64,000 nt of DNA from Allosphingosinicella sp. GTDB taxonomy: Bacteria; Pseudomonadota; Alphaproteobacteria; Sphingomonadales; Sphingomonadaceae. The stretch lies in assembly GCA_030447665.1 (NCBI GenBank), contig JAUJOJ010000007.1, positions 1-64,000 on the forward strand. The letters are read 5' to 3'. The position numbers were made by a program, and so were the translations under genes. This document shows positions 12,449 through 21,909 of this stretch, piece by piece (the stretch's first letter is position 1; each line of letters starts with the position of its first letter). Below the pieces are notes generated by a model, which saw only the letters and a program-made list of their open reading frames with translations, had not been told where the DNA came from and did no database searches.

Positions 12449-12816
12449 TCGAGCGCGCCCTTCTTCCAGGCATAGACGAAGCCGAGCGTCAGCTCCGCCA
12501 GGAACAGCATCATCGCGGCCCAGCCGGCAATGCCGATTGCCCCGAGCGACACAGCCCAGGGGAACAGGAAGGCGGCTTCAAGATCGAAGATGATGAACAG
12601 GATCGCGACCAGGTAGAAGCGAACGTCGAACTGCGCCCGGCTATCCTCGAACGCGGGGAAGCCGCATTCATATTCGGCAAGCTTGTCCGGATAGGGATTG
12701 TTCGCGCCGGTGAGGCGCGCGCCCAGCATCGGCAGGAACACGAACGCCGTCGAGAGCGCCAGCGCCACGCCGAGAAACAGCAGGATGGGCAGATATTCGG
12801 CGGCGGCGGACGCCAT
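12439..12816 (-). CDS. nuoA: NADH-quinone oxidoreductase subunit A
   Basis: Small three-helix membrane subunit, first gene of the operon; 125 residues. The conserved loop [20 protein letters not shown] and the helix [20 protein letters not shown] are typical. The 164 bases upstream, before the inositol monophosphatase stop, must hold the operon promoter; I see no clear sigma-70 -35/-10 pair there. Confidence 0.96.
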   Translation of the reverse strand: MASAAAEYLPILLFLGVALALSTAFVFLPMLGARLTGANNPYPDKLAEYECGFPAFEDSRAQFDVRFYLVAILFIIFDLEAAFLFPWAVSLGAIGIAGWAAMMLFLAELTLGFVYAWKKGALEWE

Positions 12817-12980
12817 CGAGACTCTCCAGGAGCTTGGGTTTGGCGGCTTCTAGGCCAGCGGCCCCGCCACCGCAACCGGGTAGCGGCGATCGGCGGGGCA
12901 GCTGCAAATGTCCAAGCTTTCAAGCTATATAGGCTGGAGGGAGCGAAGATGAAGCTGCCGGTCGCGGACGCCGGAGCCCC

Positions 12981-13798
12981 TCAGCCCCGGAGCGCTCCCG
13001 CCACCAGCTTGTGAAGCTTCGAATGAAGCTGGTCGTTGGCCGCCAGCACCTGGCCCGTCTCCAGCGCCCGGTCGCCCCCCCGAAAATCGGTGACGAAGCC
13101 GCCCGCCTCGCGGACCAGCAGCACGCCGGCGGCGATGTCCCAATATTGAAGATCTTCCTCCCAGAAGCCGTCGAACCGGCCAGCCGCCACCCAGGCCAGG
13201 TCAAGCGCGGCGGAGCCGAAGCGGCGGATGCCGGCGACCTCGGGCGCGACCGTGCTCAGGATCTTCTGGAAGCGGTCCAGCTGGCCGTGGCCGTGATAGG
13301 GAATGCCGGTAGCGATGAGCGCGTCGGCGAGGTCGCGGCGCGAAGAGACGCGGAGGCGGCGCTCGTTGAGCCATGAACCCCTGCCCTTTTCAGCCCAGAA
13401 GCTCTCGTCGGTGAGCGGCTGATAGACCAAAGCCTGGGTGACCTCGGGCCTGCCGCCCGCCCCGCGCGGGTCCTCGACCGCAATCGAGATGGAGAAATGC
13501 GGGATCCCGTGGATGAAGTTGGAGGTGCCGTCGATCGGATCGATGATCCAGCGGGGCTTGGAAGGATCGCCCTCGATCGTGCCGCCCTCTTCCATCATGA
13601 AGCCCCAATCGGGCCGGGCATGGCGGAGCTCGTCGCGAAGCGTGGCTTCGGCGCGCTTGTCGGCCATCGACACGAAGTCGGCAGGCCCCTTGCGGCTGAC
13701 CTGCAGCTGTTCGACCTCGCCGAAATCGCGCCGGATGCGGGGCGCCGCCTTGCGCGCGCGCGCTGCATGACGGTGATGAGGCCGGAATGGGAAACCAT
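12981..13798 (-). CDS. suhB: Inositol monophosphatase family protein, frameshifted near the N-terminus
   Basis: Mg-dependent phosphatase of the inositol monophosphatase/SuhB family, about 270 residues. The metal-binding motif is WIIDPIDGTSNFIHGIPHFS, with MEEGG upstream and LQYWDIAAGVLLVREAGG toward the C-terminus. The first codons from the ATG at 13798 (MVSHSGLITVMQRA) are in a different frame from the rest (RKAAPRIRRDFGEVEQ). The shift falls in a CGCGCGCGC run near 13757, so a sequencing indel is likely. The symbol is by family resemblance. Confidence 0.85.
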
Positions 13799-13927
13799 TG
13801 TCGCTCCATCCCTCTCCCTTGAGGGATTTTTGGGCCGGACTGTCCCCGGCAGTCCTGGAACCCAAAGCGCCGGCTTTGGGAGGTCGGATGCGGGAGCTAC
13901 CCGCTGAGACCGAGCCCCTCACCCCAA

Positions 13928-13949
13928 CCCTCTCCCCGCCGGGAGAGGG
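13928..13949. terminator. Perfect 9-bp hairpin downstream of efp
   Basis: CCCTCTCCC and GGGAGAGGG are separated by a four-base loop, just past the efp stop. There is no T-run on the efp side, so it may act as a weak terminator or be one copy of a GC-rich palindromic repeat. Confidence 0.4.
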
Positions 13950-13956
13950 AGCCGAG

Positions 13957-14520
13957 TTAATCCGCGCGGCGGATGTAGGTCTGCTCGTAAACGTCGACGA
14001 CGATCCGGGTTCCGCTCGAAATATGCGGCGGGACCATCACGCGAACGCCGTTGTCGAGCATCGCGGGCTTGTAGCTCGACGATGCGGTCTGTCCCTTCAC
14101 CACCGCATCGGCCTCGACGATCGTCGCCTCGATCTGGTCGGGGAGCTGCACGGAGATCGGCCGCTCGTCATAAAGCTCCATGACGACATCCATGCCGTCC
14201 TGCAGAAAGGCGGCGGCGTCGCCCAGCAGGTCGGTCGGCAGCGTGATCTGCTCGTAGGTCTCCTTGTCCATGAAGGTCAGCATGTCGCCCTCGCGGAACA
14301 GGAACTGGAAGTCCTTGGTGTCGAGGCGCACGCGCTCCACCGTTTCGGCCGAGCGGAAGCGGACATTGTTCTTGCGGCCGTCGATGAGGTTCTTCATCTC
14401 GACCTGCATATAGGCGCCGCCCTTGCCGGGCTGCGTGTGCTGGATCTTCACCGCGCGCCAGATGCCGCCTTCATATTCGATGATGTTGCCGGGACGAATG
14501 TCCACGCCGCTGATCTTCAT
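13957..14520 (-). CDS. efp: Translation elongation factor P
   Basis: EF-P relieves ribosomes stalled at polyproline. 187 residues with the usual three-domain layout: the KOW-like N-terminus ([19 protein letters not shown]), the acceptor loop [17 protein letters not shown] with the lysine that is modified in many species at position 33, and the C-terminal signature around [15 protein letters not shown]. The following 266 bases, up to the M23 gene stop, contain no convincing gene. Confidence 0.97.
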   Translation of the reverse strand: MKISGVDIRPGNIIEYEGGIWRAVKIQHTQPGKGGAYMQVEMKNLIDGRKNNVRFRSAETVERVRLDTKDFQFLFREGDMLTFMDKETYEQITLPTDLLGDAAAFLQDGMDVVMELYDERPISVQLPDQIEATIVEADAVVKGQTASSSYKPAMLDNGVRVMVPPHISSGTRIVVDVYEQTYIRRAD

Positions 14521-14786
14521 GAGCTATCCGAATGAATAAGAGGATGGCGGCCCCTAACAGCATTATCGCCGGGGCGGAAGCCGCCGATTGGCAAGGGGGC
14601 GAGCGCCCGCCCGCGCTCCCGCCCCTTCTCACCATGTCTTAACGACTTCGTCCTAGCATTTGTCTCTGTTCGACTTTTTGCCCTGCTCGCGCCACTCCAG
14701 GTCAGCAGGCGACGCGACATCGAAGGCGCCCCGCTCGAGACGCGCGCCGGCAGAACGTGGTCTGGCGGCTGCCCTGATCGCCGCAC

Positions 14787-15410
14787 CTATCTGCCGACCA
14801 GCAGCGGATAGGGATTGACGGCCACCCCGTCGTACCACTTCTCGCCGGGCTGCATCCGGTGGATGGCGAAATGAAGATGCGGTCCGGCGGGATTGGCGTT
14901 GCCGCTGCTGCCGACGGTGCCGATCCGATCTCCCTGCCTTACGAGTTGCCCTTCCTTCAGCCCGGGCGCGTAGTCCTGCAGATGAGCGTAGTAGAAGAGG
15001 TAACGGCCGTCGGGGGAGCGAACATAAGCCGTAACCCCTCCCCCGCCCTTGCTGAAGAAGAGCTTTTCGACCTTGCCCGGAGCGGCCGCGACCACGGCCC
15101 TGCCATGCGGAGCCATGATGTCGATCGCATCATGGACGCGCGCTCCGCCTGCGCGCGCCTGCTTGTAGGTGTCGATCAGATCGGCCGCCTTCACTCCGGC
15201 GACGGGAATGGCGAGGCCGGTGGTGCCAAGGAAGACTTCCGGCTGACCCGCCGAGGCATTTGCATCCGCACGAGCGGCAGCAGCGCGACGTGTCTCCGCC
15301 CCGCCACCGGCGGGACCATTGTTGAACGCCACCACCCAGAAGGCGCTCGTCGCCGCTGCCGTGACGAGCGCCGTCAGGATGTTGCTGCCGATGAGCTTCA
15401 GCCTGCTCAA
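14787..15410 (-). CDS. Membrane-anchored M23 family peptidoglycan peptidase
   Basis: 207 residues if started at the TTG overlapping the upstream L,D-transpeptidase stop (TTGA). An N-terminal membrane segment (ILTALVTAAATSAFWVVAF) is followed by a linker and a LytM/M23 domain. The metal ligands are present as HxxxD (VHDAIDIMAP) and HxH (AGPHLHFAIH), so the enzyme should be a catalytically competent zinc endopeptidase acting on cell-wall cross-links. Coupling to an L,D-transpeptidase suggests a shared role in wall remodelling. Confidence 0.85.
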   Translation of the reverse strand: MSRLKLIGSNILTALVTAAATSAFWVVAFNNGPAGGGAETRRAAAARADANASAGQPEVFLGTTGLAIPVAGVKAADLIDTYKQARAGGARVHDAIDIMAPHGRAVVAAAPGKVEKLFFSKGGGGVTAYVRSPDGRYLFYYAHLQDYAPGLKEGQLVRQGDRIGTVGSSGNANPAGPHLHFAIHRMQPGEKWYDGVAVNPYPLLVGR

Positions 15411-16465
15411 GCCTGGAAAACGACCTCCATTCCATCCTCGATCATCCGCGTCAGCCGCGCCGCATCCCAATTGGTGAGGCGGACGCAGCCATGACTCTCG
15501 GCCCGCTTGATCGTCTCCGGCGAGTTGGTGCCGTGGATGCCGATATGCTCGCGGTTGAGATCGATCCAGACGATGCCGACGGGGCCGTTCGGCCCGGGCG
15601 GAAGCATCTGCTCCTTTTCGGTGTCCTCGACATCCCAGAAGAGCTGGGGCTGATATTTGAAGGGTGGATTATAGGCGACCGTGTTCACCTTCCAATTTCC
15701 GAGCGGCAGCGGGTCCTTGTCGCTGCCGAGCGTCGCCGGGAACTGAGCGATCAGGCGCTCGCCCTCGTCATAGACCCGAACGAGCTTGTCTGATTTGTCG
15801 ACCACCACGCGCTCCGCCTTGGGCTGCCGGCCGCTGACGTTGAGGTCGCTGAGGAGCTGCGCCACGTCCGGCTTCACGCCCTCATAGCTGCGCGAGACGG
15901 GAAGCACGTTGGGGAGCCGCAGCACGGTGCCCGCACGCAGCGGCTGCCGCGGATCGTTCAAGGCGACGATGGTCGCGGGCGAGGTGTGGAATTTCTCCGC
16001 AACCTTCTCGAGGAGGTTGCGATAGGCGAGCCGCTCCATCTTCGCCTGCTGCTCGGGCTCCTCGGGAATGGGCGTGAAGGGGCCCTGCGCATCGCTCTGG
16101 TCGATCCTGAGCATGCGCGTGGAGGGCGCCCGGTCCTGGAGGAGAGCCATGCGCGTCGGCTGGTCGAGCTCGCCGGTGACCTGGAGACCGCGGGCCTCCT
16201 GGAAACCCTTCAGCGCCGCCGTGAAGGAAACGCCCTCCAGCCCGTCGATCACACCCGGCGAAAAGCCTGCGCGGTCGAGCAGCACCTGGGCATGAAAAAC
16301 ATTGCCGTCGATCTTCTCGTCCTGGCCGCCTTGAGCGGCCTTCTGAGATTGTTGCGACTGCGCGGGCGCCTTTGCCTTCTCCGGATCCTGCGCGGTGGCG
16401 GCACCGGCCACAGCGAGGGCAACCGTCCCCAAAAGGAACGCATTCAACAGGTTGTTCTTCGACAC
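15407..16465 (-). CDS. L,D-transpeptidase with peptidoglycan-binding domain
   Basis: Periplasmic enzyme that makes 3-3 cross-links or attaches proteins to peptidoglycan. It has a signal peptide (LLGTVALAVAGAATA), a PG_binding_1-like domain (LDRAGFSPGVIDG to TGELDQPTRMALLQD), a LysM-like stretch, and a YkuD domain with the catalytic motif HGTNSPETIKRAESHGCVRL. I prefer the GTG at 16465 (MSKNNLLNAF), preceded by GGAG at six bases; a GTG at 16477 would overlap that site. Confidence 0.9.
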   Translation of the reverse strand: MSKNNLLNAFLLGTVALAVAGAATAQDPEKAKAPAQSQQSQKAAQGGQDEKIDGNVFHAQVLLDRAGFSPGVIDGLEGVSFTAALKGFQEARGLQVTGELDQPTRMALLQDRAPSTRMLRIDQSDAQGPFTPIPEEPEQQAKMERLAYRNLLEKVAEKFHTSPATIVALNDPRQPLRAGTVLRLPNVLPVSRSYEGVKPDVAQLLSDLNVSGRQPKAERVVVDKSDKLVRVYDEGERLIAQFPATLGSDKDPLPLGNWKVNTVAYNPPFKYQPQLFWDVEDTEKEQMLPPGPNGPVGIVWIDLNREHIGIHGTNSPETIKRAESHGCVRLTNWDAARLTRMIEDGMEVVFQA

Positions 16466-16544
16466 GCAACGCTCCACACTAATCTGAGTTTGGGGTCAAA
16501 CGTCGCAAGCGAAACTTATTTCCATCCGATGCCGTTCAGGCGCG

Positions 16545-17285
16545 ATGCGATCTGGCGCCATCCATGTCGGCTGCTCGGGCTGGAATTACCGGCATTGGCG
16601 CGGCCCCTTCTACCCCGAGAAGATGGCGGTGAAGCGCTGGTTCGACCATTATGCGAGCGTGTTCGGCACCGTCGAGCTCAACACCAGCTTCTACCATCTG
16701 CCGAAGCCGGAGACTTTCTCGAAGTGGCGTGACCAGGCGCCGGAAGGCTTCCGATATGCGGTGAAGGCGCCGCGCTTCATCACCCACATGAAGAAGCTCA
16801 AGGATTGCGCCGAGCCGGCCCAGGAATTCCTCAGCCGCGCCCGCAACCTCGGTCCGACGATCGGCCCCATTCTCTACCAGCTCCCGCCCAAATGGACGTT
16901 CAACCGCGCGCGGTTGGAGGAATTTCTGGCTTTGCTCCCCGGCGATCTGACGCACGTTTTCGAATTCCGGGAGAAGAGCTGGATCAGCGGGGAGGTGCTC
17001 GCTTTGCTGGATGCGCGCGGCATCGCTTTTTGCGTGCACGACATGACTGGCTCGGCGACGCCGAGATGGGCGTCCGGGCCGATCGCCTACATCCGCTTCC
17101 ATGGCGGCGAGGGCAAATATTGGGGCCGCTACTCGGACGAAGGCCTCACCGGCTGGACCGACTGGATCGTGGAGCAATCGCGGATCGGCCGCGAGATCTG
17201 GTGCTACTTCAACAACGACATCGACGCTCATGCGATCGACGACGCGCTCACCCTCCGCGCGATGATCGCGCAGGCAGTGCGCTGA
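16545..17285 (+). CDS. DUF72 family protein (YecE-like)
   Basis: 246 residues matching the DUF72 TIM-barrel family: GCSGWNYRHWRGPFYP at the start, VELNTSFYHLPKPETFSKW, and near the end AYIRFHGGEG and WCYFNNDIDAHAIDDA. The biochemical function of the family is not settled. It is a single-gene unit divergent from the L,D-transpeptidase. Confidence 0.92.
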   Translation: MRSGAIHVGCSGWNYRHWRGPFYPEKMAVKRWFDHYASVFGTVELNTSFYHLPKPETFSKWRDQAPEGFRYAVKAPRFITHMKKLKDCAEPAQEFLSRARNLGPTIGPILYQLPPKWTFNRARLEEFLALLPGDLTHVFEFREKSWISGEVLALLDARGIAFCVHDMTGSATPRWASGPIAYIRFHGGEGKYWGRYSDEGLTGWTDWIVEQSRIGREIWCYFNNDIDAHAIDDALTLRAMIAQAVR

Positions 17286-17306
17286 CTTGTGAGGCTTGCG
17301 ACCGCT

Positions 17307-17388
17307 GCCGTCATGACCAGCGCCATCGTGCCAGTGCCATCATGCCAGCCAGTGCCGTCATGCCAGCAAGTGCCGTCATGCCAGCGAC
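17307..17388. repeat. Imperfect short tandem repeat
   Basis: Four to five imperfect copies of a unit close to AGTGCCGTCATGCCAGC lie end to end between the DUF72 gene and thiE. There are no unique spacers and no cas genes, so this is not a CRISPR array. Confidence 0.6.
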
Positions 17389-17449
17389 CGCCGGCATCTC
17401 AGGACCAGCGAAGTGCGATGCGGTCCGGGGCGACGATTTCAACCCAAGT

Positions 17450-18130
17450 TCACCGGCGCAGGATTTCCTGAAAGGCCTCGACGGCCGCAGCCGGGCCGTT
17501 CTCGTGCCCCCAGACGGCGTTGCTGACGGCCAGGAAATCGGCGCCGGCCTCCACCGGCAAGCGGCCATTGGCAGGCGTGATGCCGCCGATCGCGACGCAG
17601 GGAATCTCGAAGAGCGCCGACCACCATCCGAGGATCGAGGGGTCCGGGCGGTGGAACGTCTCCTTGGTGCCGGTCGGGAAAAAGGCGCCGAAGGCGACAT
17701 AATCGGCCCCCGCCTCCCCTGCCTCCATCGCCAGATGCCGGCTGTCGTGGCAGGTGACGCCGATCTGCGCTCCTGGGCCGAGCAGCCCCCGTGCTTCGCG
17801 CGGATCACCGTCGCTCTGCCCGAGATGGACGCCGTCCGCACCCAGGCGCTTGGCGAGGCTGACGCTGTCATTGACGATGAAGGCGACGTCATGATCGGAG
17901 CAGACGCGCTGCAAGGGTTCGGCCAGCCGTGCGACCGCATGATCGTCATATCCTTTGAGCCGCAGTTGGAACGCCGCCACCGGGCCGCCGGCAAAGGCCG
18001 CCGCCAGGCTGTCAGCGAAGGCGGCATCCAGCTGCGGCGGGGAAATGAGATAGAGCTGGCAATCCGGACGCGCGCGGTGCTCGAAGCGGAGCGCAAAATC
18101 GGGATCGAGGGCGAGTTCGTCGTCGTCCAT
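17450..18130 (-). CDS. thiE: Thiamine-phosphate synthase
   Basis: Joins the thiazole and pyrimidine phosphates to make thiamine phosphate. 226 residues from the ATG at 18130. Family motifs: FQLRLKGYDDHAV, FIVNDSVSLAKRLGADGVHL followed by GQSDG, and the glycine-rich phosphate site VAIGGITPANG. The start codon shares a base with the upstream methyltransferase stop (TGATG). No TPP riboswitch was recognised upstream. Confidence 0.9.
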   Translation of the reverse strand: MDDDELALDPDFALRFEHRARPDCQLYLISPPQLDAAFADSLAAAFAGGPVAAFQLRLKGYDDHAVARLAEPLQRVCSDHDVAFIVNDSVSLAKRLGADGVHLGQSDGDPREARGLLGPGAQIGVTCHDSRHLAMEAGEAGADYVAFGAFFPTGTKETFHRPDPSILGWWSALFEIPCVAIGGITPANGRLPVEAGADFLAVSNAVWGHENGPAAAVEAFQEILRR

Positions 18131-18764
18131 CAAAGGCGCCTTACCTTCACGCAAAATATCCTGCCGAATTTGGGCTCCAGACCCTCATGGACCTCGGCAT
18201 CGCCGAAACCCGCGCCCACCGCCAGCCTGACCACCTCGCCTGGATCATAGACGGTGAAGCCGTAATGGTGTCCCGGCCAGGCACGCAAGGTCTCCGGCGC
18301 CTCGAAGCCCAGCAGAAGCGCGCCGCCCGGACGAAGCACGCGCGCGAAGCTCCTGCATCGCCGCCGCCGGATCCGTCCAGAAGTAGATGCTGTTGAGGCT
18401 GCAGGCCTTGTCGATCGAAGCATCCTCGACGGGCAAGCGCTCGGCCGAGCCGAGCAGGATCCGCGCCCGACCTTCGGCGACCTGACGGCGGAAGCGGCGG
18501 CAGGCCCGCGCCACCATCTCTTCCGAGAGATCGACGCCGGACGCCGCGGCCGGTCCGGCGGCGAGGATGGCCTGGAAAAGACCGCCGCCGCCGAAGCCGA
18601 CCTCCAGCACCCGATCCCGAGAGCCGATTTCGAGCTGGCGAAGCGCCAGCGCGTTCATCCCCTGGCTCGTCCGGTCGAGCCAGGCTCCGAAGATCCAGCG
18701 GCCTGCAACGCCCCGTGGCCGCGCACTGGCGAGCCAGATAGCGCTGAACCAGCGCCGCGAACAT
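18130..18764 (-). CDS. Class I SAM-dependent methyltransferase, two apparent frameshifts
   Basis: Rossmann-type methyltransferase of unknown substrate. The SAM-binding motif is RVLEVGFGGGGLFQAILAAG, followed by GVDLSEEMVARACRRF and, in another frame, ARVLRPGGALLLGFEAPETL and a C-terminus ending FGRIFCVKVRRL. The reading frame must change near 18345 and again near 18715 (MMFAALVQRYLARQCA joining RPRGVAGRWIFGAWLDRTSQ). Both breaks are in GC-rich runs and look like sequencing indels. It sits between the aldolase gene and thiE. Confidence 0.75.
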
Positions 18765-18783
18765 CAAGCCGGCAAACGCCGGC

Positions 18784-19680
18784 TCAAGCGGCTGTCTTCA
18801 CGGTCGAAGCCTGGTAGATCTCGTCGATCGCCTGGCTGAGCGCGCGATCAAACTCCTCGTCGCTCGTTCCATGCCGCAGCTCTTCGAGCAGGGCACGTGA
18901 GAAGCTGGCGATCATGCCGCGGTTTCTGGCGAGCTCCGCACAGGCCTCGGGCCGGCTGTATCCGCCCGACAGCGCGACCACGCGGAGAACCCGCGGATGG
19001 TTCGCGAGCGGCTCGAACAGGCCGGCATCGGCCGGAATGGAGAGCTTCAGCATCACCTGGTCGCCGGCCAGCGCATCGAGTGCCTTCTGCAGTTCCTCGA
19101 GCAGGATCCGGTCGGCCTCTGCGCGCTGCGCGCTCTTGATGTTCACTTCGGGCTCGATGATCGGGACCAGGCCCGCGGCAAGGACTTGGGCTGCGATTTC
19201 GAACTGCTGCCTGACGACGGCAGCTATGCCCTGCCGATCGGCAAGGTTGATGACCGAACGCTCCTTCGTCCCGAACACGCCGAGGCCCTTGGCGCGGCTC
19301 AGCAGGCCATCCAGGCCCGGCATCGGCTTCATGAGCTGAACGCCGTTCTCCTCGGCTTCCAGGCCTTTGTCGATCTTGATGAACGGAACGACGCCGCGCT
19401 CCTTCAGAAGCTGGGGCACCGGCTTGCCTTCGGCCTCGCCGTCCATCGTCCGCTCGAACAGGATGGCGCCGATCACCTTCTCGCCCGTGAAGGCCGGCGA
19501 CGTCATGATCCGGACGCGCATGTCATGGATCAGGCCGTACATTTCCTCTTCGTTCGACCAGGCGCCCTCCTCCACTCCATAGCCCTTGAGAGCTTTAGGC
19601 GTGGAACCGCCGCTCTGGTCCAACGCTGCAATGAAGCCCTGGCCGTCCCTGACCTTCGCCAGCATTTCGGAATCTTGCAT
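18784..19680 (-). CDS. fda: Class I fructose-bisphosphate aldolase
   Basis: Reversible cleavage of fructose-1,6-bisphosphate via a lysine Schiff base. 298 residues, the length of bacterial class I aldolases. Motifs: FIAALDQSGGSTPKALKGYG near the start, PFIKIDKGLEAEENGVQLM, VPIIEPEVNIKS, and QVMLKLSIPADAGLFEPL. It is the last gene of the tkt-gap-pgk-fda block. The symbol is chosen by family resemblance. Confidence 0.92.
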   Translation of the reverse strand: MQDSEMLAKVRDGQGFIAALDQSGGSTPKALKGYGVEEGAWSNEEEMYGLIHDMRVRIMTSPAFTGEKVIGAILFERTMDGEAEGKPVPQLLKERGVVPFIKIDKGLEAEENGVQLMKPMPGLDGLLSRAKGLGVFGTKERSVINLADRQGIAAVVRQQFEIAAQVLAAGLVPIIEPEVNIKSAQRAEADRILLEELQKALDALAGDQVMLKLSIPADAGLFEPLANHPRVLRVVALSGGYSRPEACAELARNRGMIASFSRALLEELRHGTSDEEFDRALSQAIDEIYQASTVKTAA

Positions 19681-19693
19681 TCACTTGTCCTTC

Positions 19694-20893
19694 TTATCGC
19701 TTCAAGGCTTCCACGCCCGGCAGCTCCTTGCCTTCCATCCATTCGAGGAAGGCGCCGCCGGCGGTGGAAACAAAGGTGAAACCGTCCGCAACCCCTGCAT
19801 GGTTGAGTGCCGCCACGGTATCGCCGCCGCCGGCCACCGAGACCAGCGACCCACTTTGCGTGAGCGCAGCGGCCGTCTGCGCAAGCGCGACCGTCGCGCG
19901 GTCGAACGGTGGAGTTTCGAACGCCCCGAGCGGCCCGTTCCAGACCAAGGTCCGGCAGGTCTTCAGCGCGTCAGCGAGCGCTTCGACGGCCGCGGGGCCG
20001 ACGTCCAGGATCATCTCGTCGGCGGCAACTTCGTGGACGTTGCAGGTGCGCAGGGACGGAGGATTGGCCGCGAACTCCTTCGCCACCACGACGTCATAGG
20101 GCAGATGAACGGTGCAGTTCGCCCGGTCGGCGGCGTCCAATATCGCCAATGCGGTGTCTTTGAGGTCGTGCTCGCACAGCGACTTGCCGACGTCCACGCC
20201 GCGGGCCGCCAGGAAGGTGTTCGCCATGCCGCCGCCGATGATCAGGTGATCGACCTTCGCGACGAGGTTTCGGAGCACATCGAGCTTGGTCGAGACCTTG
20301 GCGCCGCCGACGACCGCGGCCACCGGCCGCTCCGGCTCGCCCAGCGCCGTCTCCAGCGCCTTCAGCTCGGCTTCCATCGAGCGGCCGGCATAAGCGGGCA
20401 GAAGATGCGCCAGGCCCTCGGTGGAGCTGTGGGCGCGGTGGGCGGCGGAAAAGGCGTCGTTGACGTAGAAGTCGCCGAGCTCGGCCATCGCGCGGGCGAG
20501 CTGCGGGTCGTTCTTCTCCTCCCCGGCATGAAAGCGGGTGTTTTCGAGGATCGCGACGTCGCCGGGCTGCATCGCGAGGACATTGTCGGCGGCGAGCGGT
20601 CCCGCGCATTCGCCGACATAGCGGACAGGCCGCCCCAGCACCTGTTCGTAGGCACGGGTCACCATCGACAGCGACATGTCCGGCCGGCGCTCGCCCTTGG
20701 GCCGCCCGAAATGGGCGAGCAGGAGGACGACGGCGCCGCGATCGGCAAGCTCGGTCACCGTGGGCAGGGTCGCACGGAAGCGGGTGTCGTCGGTGACCGC
20801 CCCGTCCGCCATGGGAACGTTGAGGTCGACGCGGACGAGCGCCCGCTTTCCGGCTACGTCGCCGAGGTCGTCGAGGGTGCGGAGCGACGCCAT
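19694..20893 (-). CDS. pgk: Phosphoglycerate kinase
   Basis: Glycolytic kinase, 399 residues. The start ATG at 20893 ([20 protein letters not shown]) is the standard one; the longer frame upstream is the shadow of gap. Motifs: [43 protein letters not shown], and the nucleotide-binding end [17 protein letters not shown]. Only four bases separate it from gap. Confidence 0.97.
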   Translation of the reverse strand: MASLRTLDDLGDVAGKRALVRVDLNVPMADGAVTDDTRFRATLPTVTELADRGAVVLLLAHFGRPKGERRPDMSLSMVTRAYEQVLGRPVRYVGECAGPLAADNVLAMQPGDVAILENTRFHAGEEKNDPQLARAMAELGDFYVNDAFSAAHRAHSSTEGLAHLLPAYAGRSMEAELKALETALGEPERPVAAVVGGAKVSTKLDVLRNLVAKVDHLIIGGGMANTFLAARGVDVGKSLCEHDLKDTALAILDAADRANCTVHLPYDVVVAKEFAANPPSLRTCNVHEVAADEMILDVGPAAVEALADALKTCRTLVWNGPLGAFETPPFDRATVALAQTAAALTQSGSLVSVAGGGDTVAALNHAGVADGFTFVSTAGGAFLEWMEGKELPGVEALKR

Positions 20894-20897
20894 GACG

Positions 20898-21908
20898 TCA
20901 GAGCAGCCTTCCCATTGCGCCGGCCGTGTCGACCATTCGGTTCGAGAAGCCCCATTCATTGTCGTACCAGCTGAGCACCCGGACGAGCCTGCCCTCCAGA
21001 ACGGCGGTTTCGAGGCTGTCGACGGTGGAGCTGGCCGGATCGCCATTATAGTCGATCGAGACGAGCGGCTCCTCGCTATAGGCGAGGATGCCCTTCAGCG
21101 GGCCGCTCTCAGAGGCCGCCTTCAGCGCGCCGTTCACCTCGTCGAGGTGGGTTTCGCGCTTCGGGGTGAAGGTGAGGTCGACGACGGAGACGTTGGGCGT
21201 CGGCACGCGGATCGCGGAGCCGTCGAGCTTCCCCTTCAGCTCCGGCAGCACCTCGCCCACGGCGCGGGCGGCGCCGGTCGTGGTCGGGATCATCGACATT
21301 GCGGCGGCGCGGGCGCGGCGCATGTCCTGGTGGATCTGGTCGAGGATCTTCTGGTCGTTGGTGTAGCTGTGAACCGTGGTCATCAGGCCGCGCTCAATGC
21401 CGATCACATCGTTCAGAACCTTGGCGAGCGGCGCCAGGCAGTTGGTCGTGCAGGACGCGTTGGAGACGATGCTGTGCTCGGCCGTGAGCTTTTCATGATT
21501 GACGCCGTAGACGACGGTGAGATCGACGCCCTTCGCGGGCGCCGAGATCAGCACCTTCTTCGCGCCTGCAGTGAGATGCGCCCCGGCTTTGTCACGGTCC
21601 GTGAAGAAGCCGGTGCATTCCAGCGCGATGTCGATGCCATTGCCCCCATGGGGGAGCTTGGCAGGATCCCTCTCGGCAGTGACGAGGATGCGGCGCCCGT
21701 CGATGAGGAGGTCGTTCCCTTCCGCCCGTACCTCGCCCTTATAGGCGCCGTGGACGGAGTCCCGCTTGAAGAGCAGCGCGTTGGATTGCGCATCGGCAAG
21801 ATCGTTGATCGAGACCAGCTCGAGGCCGCTGTCCTGCTTCTGAAGCAGCGCACGGGCCACGAGGCGGCCGATCCGCCCGAAACCGTTGATCGCAACTCTG
21901 GTCGCCAT
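20898..21908 (-). CDS. gap: Glyceraldehyde-3-phosphate dehydrogenase
   Basis: NAD-dependent glycolytic dehydrogenase, 336 residues from ATG at 21908. The dinucleotide fold begins [20 protein letters not shown], the catalytic cysteine is in [13 protein letters not shown], and the C-terminus carries [17 protein letters not shown]. It starts one base after tkt ends. Confidence 0.97.
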   Translation of the reverse strand: MATRVAINGFGRIGRLVARALLQKQDSGLELVSINDLADAQSNALLFKRDSVHGAYKGEVRAEGNDLLIDGRRILVTAERDPAKLPHGGNGIDIALECTGFFTDRDKAGAHLTAGAKKVLISAPAKGVDLTVVYGVNHEKLTAEHSIVSNASCTTNCLAPLAKVLNDVIGIERGLMTTVHSYTNDQKILDQIHQDMRRARAAAMSMIPTTTGAARAVGEVLPELKGKLDGSAIRVPTPNVSVVDLTFTPKRETHLDEVNGALKAASESGPLKGILAYSEEPLVSIDYNGDPASSTVDSLETAVLEGRLVRVLSWYDNEWGFSNRMVDTAGAMGRLL

Positions 21909-21909
21909 T

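Noticed and set aside
14517-14786. 89-codon frame between efp and the M23 peptidase gene
   Set aside because: Its composition is Arg/Ser/Gly-rich as expected for a random GC-rich frame, it has no ribosome-binding site I trust, and it overlaps the efp start region.
17307-17388. Possible CRISPR array
   Set aside because: Units are contiguous and imperfect, with no unique spacers and no cas genes nearby.
18130-18800. TPP riboswitch controlling thiE
   Set aside because: thiE follows the methyltransferase gene with a one-base overlap, and I could not find the conserved CTGAGA-type core upstream.
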